Of a stretch of DNA of 7,481 nucleotides, positions 1 through 7,481 are shown one piece after another. The notes under the pieces were generated by a model. The model ran no database searches and was not told the origin of the DNA. It worked only from the letters and a program-made list of their open reading frames with translations. Location of the stretch: the NCBI GenBank assembly GCA_013153345.1, contig JAADEQ010000124.1, positions 1 to 7,481 of the forward strand, given 5' to 3'. Positions within the stretch are counted from its first letter, which is position 1; each line of letters opens with the position of its first letter. This DNA is from Campylobacterota bacterium (GTDB taxonomy: Bacteria; Campylobacterota; Campylobacteria; Campylobacterales; Sulfurovaceae). The translations under genes were made by a program, and so were the position numbers.

Positions 1-1
1 T

Positions 2-412
2 GCTCCAAACATTATAAAAAAAGGGGCAAAAGATATTTTTGATTTTGTATATGAGCCTATCTCTTGGGATGAAGAAGAGATTGATGATGAATTTGCTCTA
101 AAAGCAAGAGAGGCTTTTTATGAAGAGATTGATAGATTAAGAAAAGAGAAAATTATAAAAGCCACATTAGAAGTAGAGATTGTTGGCGATGATAGCCATT
201 TTCCTTTTAAAGATAAAGATTTAGAAGATTGGTTTGTTGTAAGTGGCTTTGTAAAAGAGAGTGATGGAGAGAGAATTGGTAAGTTTGTAGTAGATGAGAT
301 AGAGTTTGATATAGTTAAATCTCAAAATTATAAATGTCCAAGATGTTGGAGATATAAAGCAACAAAAGAGGGCGCTTTGTGTGATAGATGCCAAAAGGTA
401 GTTAATGGCTGA
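2..412 (+). CDS. ileS: Isoleucyl-tRNA synthetase, C-terminal end (partial, 5' truncated by window)
   Basis: This is the last 136 codons of a gene that begins before the window; the reading frame is open from base 2 to the TGA at 410-412. Isoleucyl-tRNA synthetase charges tRNA-Ile with isoleucine in the cytoplasm. The fragment starts in the region after the anticodon-binding domain and contains the stretch DDEFALKAREAFYEEIDRLR, typical of the C-terminal part of bacterial IleS. It ends in the IleS zinc finger: CPRCW at fragment residues 112-116 and CDRC at 127-130, giving the C-x2-C-x11-C-x2-C pattern of the terminal zinc ribbon. All four cysteines are present, so this end looks intact. The catalytic HIGH and KMSKS regions and the editing domain lie outside the window. 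The last codons overlap the start of the next small gene by 8 bases. The identification rests on the zinc ribbon, the preceding helical region and the ileS-gatA neighbourhood known in Campylobacterota. Confidence 0.9.
   Translation, partial: APNIIKKGAKDIFDFVYEPISWDEEEIDDEFALKAREAFYEEIDRLRKEKIIKATLEVEIVGDDSHFPFKDKDLEDWFVVSGFVKESDGERIGKFVVDEIEFDIVKSQNYKCPRCWRYKATKEGALCDRCQKVVNG
393..398 (+). promoter_or_regulatory. Ribosome binding site for the 39-residue membrane protein
   Basis: AAAAGG lies inside the end of ileS, six bases before the ATG at 405. This Shine-Dalgarno-like site supports that start and makes it more likely that the small reading frame is translated. Confidence 0.55.
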
Positions 413-520
413 CTTTAGTAAGCCTATACCAACTGAGGTGGTAATTTATACTATTATAGGATTGATTACTACCTCTTTAGTTCTCTTTTTGATTTTAAAG
501 TTTAAAAAGGATAAGGGTAT

Positions 521-524
<4 letters not shown>
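405..524 (+). CDS. Small single-pass membrane protein (39 aa), function unknown
   Basis: This reading frame is too short for most gene callers but looks real. It encodes 39 residues starting [13 protein letters not shown], followed by one hydrophobic segment at about residues 12-31 and a short basic tail (KFKKDKGI). The distribution of positive charge predicts the C-terminus in the cytoplasm and the N-terminus outside, with no cleavable signal. The start overlaps the ileS stop by 8 bases, has an AAAAGG site six bases upstream, and the stop forms an ATGA overlap with the gatA start at 521-524. It fills the space between the two genes exactly. From memory, C. jejuni has a small putative membrane protein (Cj1060c) at the same place between ileS and gatA, so this may be its counterpart. 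I recognise no family and infer no function; it could be a small partner of a membrane complex, or serve mainly to couple translation of gatA to ileS. Confidence 0.75.
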
Positions 525-3321
<2,797 letters not shown>

Positions 3322-3323
<2 letters not shown>

Positions 3324-3326
3324 GGA
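3322..3326 (+). promoter_or_regulatory. Ribosome binding site of fabH
   Basis: AAGGA overlaps the guaB stop codon and lies five bases before the fabH ATG at 3332, supporting that start. Confidence 0.6.
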
Positions 3327-3331
3327 TATCT

Positions 3332-4342
3332 ATGTCAAGAGTATATGCAGCATTTAGATCAATTGGAGCTTATGCTCCAAAAAATATATTAAGTAATGAA
3401 GATTTGGAAAAGATGGTAGATACCTCTAATGAGTGGATCTTAAAGAGAACAGGAATAAAAGAGAGACGTATTGCCTCAAAAGATGAGAGCACAAGTGATA
3501 TGGCAGTTGAAGCAGCAAAGAAGGCTATTGATAGAGCAAACTTATCAAAGGAAGATATAGATTTAGTAGTTTGTGCTACTATCTCTCCAGATTTTTTTAA
3601 TATGCCTTCAACTGCATGTGTAATTGCAAATAAGCTTGGAATTAATAATGTTCAAGCTTTTGACATTAGTGCTGCTTGTAGTGGTTTTGTATATGCTCTT
3701 TCTGTGGCAAAAGCATTTATTGAATCTGGAATGAAAAAGAATATTTTAGTTATTGGAGCAGAGAAACTTAGCACAATAGTTGATTATCAAGATAGAACAA
3801 CTTGTATTCTTTTTGGAGATGGAGCAGGTGCTGCTATTATTAGTGCTACTTTAGATAAAGATGAGGCTATTATAGATGTAAGGGCAAGTGCTGATGGTTC
3901 TTATCAAGATTTTTTGATAACACCAGCTCCAGGGGCTGTTAATCCTCCAAGCCAAGAGATTTTAGATAATAGATTGTGCTATATGAAAATGAAAGGTAAT
4001 GAGACATTTAAGATTGCTGTAAAGACTCTAACAAGTGATGTTAAAGAGATTTTAGAAAAAAATAATATTAAATCTGAAGATATTACCCACTTTGTTCCAC
4101 ATCAAGCAAATTATAGAATTATTAAAGCAGTAGGAGATGCTCTTAAATTAAAAGAGGAGCAAATTGTGCTAACTATTGCTAAATATGGTAATACTTCAGC
4201 TGCATCAATTCCAATGGCTATTAATGAGATATATGAAGAGGGGAAATTAAAAAGAGGCGATTTAATGCTTCTTGATACATTTGGTGGAGGACTTACTTGG
4301 GGAAGTGCTCTAATACCTTTTGCACCATCTAAAAATGATTGA
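3332..4342 (+). CDS. fabH: Beta-ketoacyl-ACP synthase III
   Basis: FabH starts each round of type II fatty-acid synthesis by condensing acetyl-CoA (or another short acyl-CoA) with malonyl-ACP in the cytoplasm. The 336-residue thiolase-fold protein shows the FabH catalytic triad: Cys116 in DISAACSGF, His257 in HFVPHQAN and Asn287 in KYGNTSAAS. Other family marks are [13 protein letters not shown] near residue 33, FGDGAGAA in the middle and the C-terminal GGGLTWGSA loop. The His-Asn spacing of 30 equals that of E. coli FabH (H244, N274). HQAN together with GNTSAAS separates it from FabB/FabF. fabH usually sits beside plsX and rpmF; here it stands between guaB and a DNA glycosylase gene, with none of the other fatty-acid genes visible. 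Its last eight bases overlap the start of the next gene. Confidence 0.96.
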   Translation: MSRVYAAFRSIGAYAPKNILSNEDLEKMVDTSNEWILKRTGIKERRIASKDESTSDMAVEAAKKAIDRANLSKEDIDLVVCATISPDFFNMPSTACVIANKLGINNVQAFDISAACSGFVYALSVAKAFIESGMKKNILVIGAEKLSTIVDYQDRTTCILFGDGAGAAIISATLDKDEAIIDVRASADGSYQDFLITPAPGAVNPPSQEILDNRLCYMKMKGNETFKIAVKTLTSDVKEILEKNNIKSEDITHFVPHQANYRIIKAVGDALKLKEEQIVLTIAKYGNTSAASIPMAINEIYEEGKLKRGDLMLLDTFGGGLTWGSALIPFAPSKND

Positions 4343-4997
4343 AAATAGTTTTGATCTTTTAAAGAGGCTTTTAGAGTTAGGATATGATAGAGCTAATAGA
4401 GATGATTGGTGGTGGCCTAATAGCGGAACTTTTGAGGTAGTAGTAGGGGCAATTTTAACTCAGAATAGTAAATGGGAGAGGGTGGAGATCTCTTTAGAGA
4501 ATTTAAGAAAAAGATCTCTTTTATCTTTAGAATCTTTAGCTTTAATTGATTTAAAAGAGTTAGAGGAGTTAATTAGACCAAGTGGATTTTTTAGGGCAAA
4601 ATCTAAATATATTAAAGGAATATCTCAAGCTATTTTAGATGATTTTATCTCTTTTGATAATTTTAAAGAAGAAGTTGATAGAGAGTGGCTCTTAGCCCAA
4701 AAGGGAATTGGCTTTGAGAGTGCAGATGCTATATTAAATTATGGATGCAAAAAAGAGGCATTTGTGGTAGATAGCTACTCTCAAAGATTATTAAATGCTT
4801 TAGGATATGAGTTTGATAGATATGAGGATATTCAAGAGTGGTTTATTAGTGGCATTTGGGATCGATATAATCTTCTTTTTCCATCTTTTTCAAGAGCAAA
4901 AGTATATGCAAGAGCTCATGGTATGATTGTAGAGTATTGTAAAGAGAATAAAAAGGGTTCAAAAATAGATATATCAAAGATAAAAGATGAAGAATAA
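4335..4997 (+). CDS. magIII: MagIII-type 3-methyladenine DNA glycosylase (helix-hairpin-helix)
   Basis: This 220-residue member of the endonuclease III superfamily most resembles Helicobacter pylori MagIII, which removes 3-methyladenine from alkylated DNA. It has the aromatic N-terminal WWWPN (residues 25-29), [10 protein letters not shown] (38-47), [13 protein letters not shown], a helix-hairpin-helix with KGIG at 123-126, and the catalytic aspartate Asp146 in VVDSYS. The position of the EndoIII catalytic lysine is Glu128, 18 residues before the aspartate as expected, so it should be a monofunctional glycosylase without lyase activity. The iron-sulphur cysteines of EndoIII are absent. I chose ATG 4335 because [10 protein letters not shown] lines up with the recalled MagIII N-terminus (MLDSFEILK); an in-frame TTG at 4320 would add five residues. 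No clear ribosome binding site precedes either, and the start overlaps the fabH stop by 8 bases, so coupling is likely. Two residues expected in the base pocket differ: Trp47 replaces a Phe, and Met197 replaces the lysine that is carbamylated in H. pylori. Confidence 0.87.
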   Translation: MIENSFDLLKRLLELGYDRANRDDWWWPNSGTFEVVVGAILTQNSKWERVEISLENLRKRSLLSLESLALIDLKELEELIRPSGFFRAKSKYIKGISQAILDDFISFDNFKEEVDREWLLAQKGIGFESADAILNYGCKKEAFVVDSYSQRLLNALGYEFDRYEDIQEWFISGIWDRYNLLFPSFSRAKVYARAHGMIVEYCKENKKGSKIDISKIKDEE

Positions 4998-5901
4998 AGA
5001 GTTATTAGATATATTTTTAGAGAGAGTAAAAAAAATTGATTCTATTTTATTAGAGGAAATTCTAAAGCCAAAGAGTGAGTTTGGATTTAGAGTTAATCTA
5101 TTAAGAGGAGATATAAAAAGTACAATAGATCTTTTAAAAAAAGAGGGTTTTAATCCAAAAAGAGTAGAGTTTTTAGAAAATGGCTATACTCTTCCTATTG
5201 AAGATAGAAAAAAGATTATAAAATCTACTCCATATACTCAAAATTTAATATATATTCAATCCCTCTCTTCTATATATGCAGCTGAGGCTTTGGATGTAAG
5301 AAGTAGTGATTGGGTGCTTGATTTAGCAGCTGCACCCGGAGGAAAGAGTCTTATATTTAGCGAAAAGGCAAAAAAAGTTAGTGCAGTTGAGCCAGATAAG
5401 AAGCGCTTTTTTAGAATGAAAAGAAATTTTAAAGAGCATATGGCAAAAAATATTCAAACATACAACAAGGATGGAAGATTTATATATAAAAGCTGTCCTG
5501 CTTGGTTTGATAAAGTATTTTTAGATGCTCCATGTAGCTCTGAGGCTCATATCGATTTAAAGGAGGGAATTACATGGTGGAATTTAAAGAGAGTTAAAAG
5601 ATTTTCTAAACTTCAAAAAGAGTTAATTATCTCTGCTTTTGAATCTCTAAAAAGTGGTGGAGAGATGATCTATGCTACTTGCACCTATTCTCCTGAAGAA
5701 AATGAAGAGGTAGTAGATTTTTTATTAAAAAAGTATGAAAATGCCACTTTAGAAGAGTTATCAAAACCAAATAGATTTTTTAAAGATGGGCTTTTAGAGT
5801 GGGAAGATAAGAGCTTTGATCATAGGGTATCTAAGAGTTTGAGAATATATCCAAATGGTGGATTTGATGGCTTTTTTATGGCAAAAATTAAAAAGCTATA
5901 A
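4987..5901 (+). CDS. RNA cytosine-C5 methyltransferase, NOL1/NOP2/Sun (RsmB/RsmF-like) family
   Basis: This 304-residue protein should transfer a methyl group from S-adenosylmethionine to carbon 5 of a cytosine in rRNA or tRNA. An N-terminal segment (about 1-100) with FGFRVNLLR and YIQSLSSIYAAEAL leads into the Rossmann methyltransferase core. SAM-binding motif I is LDLAAAPGGKS, with Asp112 to Lys120. Motif IV is DAPCSS with Cys183, and motif VI is ATCTYSPEENE with Cys232. This two-cysteine arrangement is the family hallmark: by analogy Cys232 is the nucleophile and Cys183 helps release the product. The N-terminal NusB-like domain of RsmB and the long C-terminal extension of RsmF are both missing, so I name no specific target. 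The ATG lies 11 bases inside the end of the preceding glycosylase gene and has only a weak purine-rich leader, so coupled translation is likely. The pstS start follows after 9 bases. Confidence 0.9.
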   Translation: MKNKELLDIFLERVKKIDSILLEEILKPKSEFGFRVNLLRGDIKSTIDLLKKEGFNPKRVEFLENGYTLPIEDRKKIIKSTPYTQNLIYIQSLSSIYAAEALDVRSSDWVLDLAAAPGGKSLIFSEKAKKVSAVEPDKKRFFRMKRNFKEHMAKNIQTYNKDGRFIYKSCPAWFDKVFLDAPCSSEAHIDLKEGITWWNLKRVKRFSKLQKELIISAFESLKSGGEMIYATCTYSPEENEEVVDFLLKKYENATLEELSKPNRFFKDGLLEWEDKSFDHRVSKSLRIYPNGGFDGFFMAKIKKL

Positions 5902-5905
5902 GGAG
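5900..5905 (+). promoter_or_regulatory. Strong ribosome binding site of pstS
   Basis: AAGGAG overlaps the stop codon of the methyltransferase gene and lies five bases before the pstS ATG at 5911. It is the best Shine-Dalgarno match in the window and suggests efficient translation of the binding protein. Confidence 0.65.
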
Positions 5906-5910
5906 AGATA

Positions 5911-6720
5911 ATGAGAACTTTTTTAATTATTTCTCTATTTTATGGAGTGCTTTTCTCTTTTGATTTAGAGGAGTTTAAAAAATATAAAGGTGTAATTAGA
6001 ATAGCAGGAGGTACTGCCCATATTCCTATAATGAAAGAGATAAAAAAAGAGATAGAAAGTATTAATCCAGATATTAAAATATCTATTGAAGGTGGAGGAA
6101 GTGGCGTTGGTATAAAAAAGGTTGGAGAGGGGCTTGTAGATATTGGAAATAGTGGAAGAGGAGCTACTAAAGAGGAGATTAAAAGATATAATTTAGTTCT
6201 TTTTAAGTGGGCAGTAGATGGTATTGGTATAGTTGTAAATAGAGATAATAACATATCTAATTTAACTCTTTCTCAAATTAGAGATATTTTTAGTGGTAAG
6301 ATTAAAAATTGGAAAGAAATTGGTGGAAAAGATAGAAGAATTGTTGTATATACAAGAAATAGATCAAGTGGCACAAGAAAGGTTTTTCAAAAAAAGATTT
6401 TAGGCAAAGAGGATATTACTAAAGATGCTTTATATGTAGATTCTAATGGAGCTATGAAAAGAGCAGTTAGTGTAGATAAAAGGGCAATAGGGTATATATC
6501 TGCTGGATTTATAGATAAAAATATAAAAGCAGTTGCAATTAATGGAGTGTTACCAACAAAAGAGAATATTAAAAGCAAAAAATATCCATATAGTAGAGGA
6601 TTATATTCAATTACAAAAGATCGACCAAAAGGGTTAGTAAAAGCCTTTATAGATTATTTATATACTCCTCATGTGCAAAGAGATCTTATTCCAAAGAAAG
6701 GATTTATACCAGTTAAATAG
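5911..6720 (+). CDS. pstS: Phosphate ABC transporter substrate-binding protein (PstS type)
   Basis: This is the periplasmic binding protein of a high-affinity phosphate uptake system. It encodes 269 residues. An N-terminal secretion signal (basic MR, then a hydrophobic run to about residue 18, cleavage perhaps near FSF-D) has no lipobox cysteine and no clean AxA site. The mature part has the PstS-type ligand loops: AGGTAHIP with Thr35, GGGSGVGIKK with Ser64, DIGNSGR with Asp77, and TRNRSSGT with Arg149, Ser153, Gly154 and Thr155. These correspond by position to the T10, S38, D56, R135 and S139-T141 ligands I recall for E. coli PstS. It is shorter than E. coli PstS, as in the compact family members common in Deltaproteobacteria and Campylobacterota. 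The permease gene starts on the last base of its stop codon, which supports a transporter role. The 9-base gap upstream leaves no space for a dedicated Pho-controlled promoter. A different oxyanion ligand is possible but less likely. Confidence 0.9.
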   Translation: MRTFLIISLFYGVLFSFDLEEFKKYKGVIRIAGGTAHIPIMKEIKKEIESINPDIKISIEGGGSGVGIKKVGEGLVDIGNSGRGATKEEIKRYNLVLFKWAVDGIGIVVNRDNNISNLTLSQIRDIFSGKIKNWKEIGGKDRRIVVYTRNRSSGTRKVFQKKILGKEDITKDALYVDSNGAMKRAVSVDKRAIGYISAGFIDKNIKAVAINGVLPTKENIKSKKYPYSRGLYSITKDRPKGLVKAFIDYLYTPHVQRDLIPKKGFIPVK

Positions 6721-7481
6721 TGAAAATTATCTCAAAATTAGTTTTTAGTATAAATATCTCTATCTTTATAGCTATTATCTTTTTATTAATTTACTTTTCA
6801 ATACCTCTTTTAAGAGAGGGAGTTAATCCTTTTGGTAATTGGGATATTAAAAAAGGGGAGTATGGACTTTTGCCAATGATTATATCTACGCTTTTAATGG
6901 CAACTTTAGCTACTATATTGGCTTTTATCTACTCTTTAGCTATTGCTTTATATTTTAATTTAAAAAGATCTTTACTTATTGAGAGACTTTTATTAATTTT
7001 TGCTTTTATTCCCACAATTGTATACTCTTTAATTGGGGTTGTAGTTGTAGCTCCTTTTATTGCTAATTTTGGAGATTTTAATATATTTAATATCTTTAGT
7101 GCCTCTTTAATATTATCATTTTTATTGACTCCTACAATTACTACTTTTTTAATTGAATCTTTTAAAGGAGTAAAAAAAGAATATCTTTTACAAACCTTAG
7201 CATTAGGAGGAGATGAGATAGATTATCAATTAAAAGTTATGTTGCCTCTTGCAAAAAGAGATATATTTGCTGCTCTTATTTTAGGTCTTGCAAGAGGAGT
7301 AGGAGATACAATGGTGGCTTTAACTTTAGCAGGTAATTCTATCTCAATTCCTAAATCTATCTTTGATAGTGGAAGGAGTTTAACATCTCATATTCCTTTA
7401 CAATTTGCCATAGATTTTGATTCAATAGAGTTTAAGAGTATCTATTTAAGTGCATTGGTGCTTTTAGCTATCTCTTTAATC
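6720..7481 (+). CDS. pstC: Phosphate ABC transporter permease PstC, N-terminal part (3' end beyond window)
   Basis: The reading frame is open from a GTG at 6720 to the last base of the window (254 codons, no stop). It encodes one of the two inner-membrane permease subunits that carry phosphate delivered by PstS. Hydrophobic segments appear at about residues 9-31, 51-79, 87-114, 127-148, 182-206 and from 241 on. The ABC-permease coupling (EAA) loop is TLALGGDEIDYQLKVMLP, with Gly163-Gly164 and Leu175-Pro176. It is followed by GLARGVGDTMVALTLAGN, the counterpart of the GLxRAxGET stretch of PstC/PstA. An Asp (196) stands where Glu is usual. The GTG shares its G with the pstS stop (TAGTG). The next in-frame ATG would remove the first membrane span, so GTG is preferred. 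AAAGGA at 6697-6702 is too far away to serve as a normal ribosome site. PstC rather than PstA is inferred from its place directly after pstS; pstA and pstB are expected beyond the window. Confidence 0.88.
   Translation, partial: MKIISKLVFSINISIFIAIIFLLIYFSIPLLREGVNPFGNWDIKKGEYGLLPMIISTLLMATLATILAFIYSLAIALYFNLKRSLLIERLLLIFAFIPTIVYSLIGVVVVAPFIANFGDFNIFNIFSASLILSFLLTPTITTFLIESFKGVKKEYLLQTLALGGDEIDYQLKVMLPLAKRDIFAALILGLARGVGDTMVALTLAGNSISIPKSIFDSGRSLTSHIPLQFAIDFDSIEFKSIYLSALVLLAISLI

Noticed and set aside
4320..4334. TTG start five codons upstream for the DNA glycosylase
   Set aside because: The ATG at 4335 matches the N-terminus of the H. pylori relative better and gives a typical stop-start overlap with fabH. 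The TTG has no ribosome site.
4335..4997. Annotation as endonuclease III (nth)
   Set aside because: The catalytic lysine position is Glu128 and the four iron-sulphur cysteines are absent, while the MagIII-like WWWP segment is present.
5911..5970. Lipoprotein signal on PstS
   Set aside because: There is no cysteine after the hydrophobic segment, so a lipobox cannot be supported.
5940..6254. 104-codon open frame on the minus strand inside pstS
   Set aside because: It is opposite a clear pstS gene. Its hydrophobic, Pro/Ser/Ile-rich translation is what reversed AT-rich coding DNA gives. No ribosome site or recognisable domain.
6387..6578. 63-codon minus-strand frame inside pstS
   Set aside because: Antisense shadow of pstS with the same low-complexity hydrophobic character.

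Overview
The window is a densely packed run of bacterial genes. Nine coding regions, all on the + strand, are separated by at most 10 bases or overlap. No stretch of even 20 bases is clearly non-coding. The DNA is AT-rich, arginine is written almost entirely as AGA, and CG dinucleotides are scarce. Gene content, protein style and gene order point to a Campylobacterota (epsilonproteobacterial) genome. From memory, ileS - small membrane protein - gatA - guaB matches the order in Campylobacter jejuni, and the DNA glycosylase is the MagIII type known from Helicobacter pylori. I cannot assign a genus; low-GC vent or free-living lineages such as Nautiliales, Nitratiruptor or Sulfurimonas relatives are candidates only.

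Layout. Positions 2-412 hold the C-terminal end of isoleucyl-tRNA synthetase. Positions 405-524 encode a 39-residue single-pass membrane protein that overlaps both neighbours. Then follow gatA (521-1867, tRNA-dependent amidotransferase subunit A), guaB (1878-3323, IMP dehydrogenase), fabH (3332-4342, beta-ketoacyl-ACP synthase III), a MagIII-type 3-methyladenine DNA glycosylase (4335-4997), a NOL1/NOP2/Sun-family RNA m5C methyltransferase (4987-5901), a PstS-type phosphate-binding protein (5911-6720) and the first 254 codons of the permease pstC (6720 to the window end).

The arrangement suggests one long transcript, or several internally promoted ones, carrying unrelated housekeeping steps: tRNA charging, purine and fatty-acid synthesis, DNA repair, RNA modification and phosphate import. 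Several junctions are overlaps that suggest translational coupling: 405-412, 521-524, 4335-4342, 4987-4997 and 6720. No terminator, promoter, Pho box, RNA gene, repeat, CRISPR array or mobile element could be supported.

Nothing here looks like a new multi-gene system. The points most worth a second look are the nested 39-residue membrane protein, the altered base-pocket residues of the MagIII homologue, and the attachment of the phosphate transporter to a housekeeping operon without a visible promoter region.
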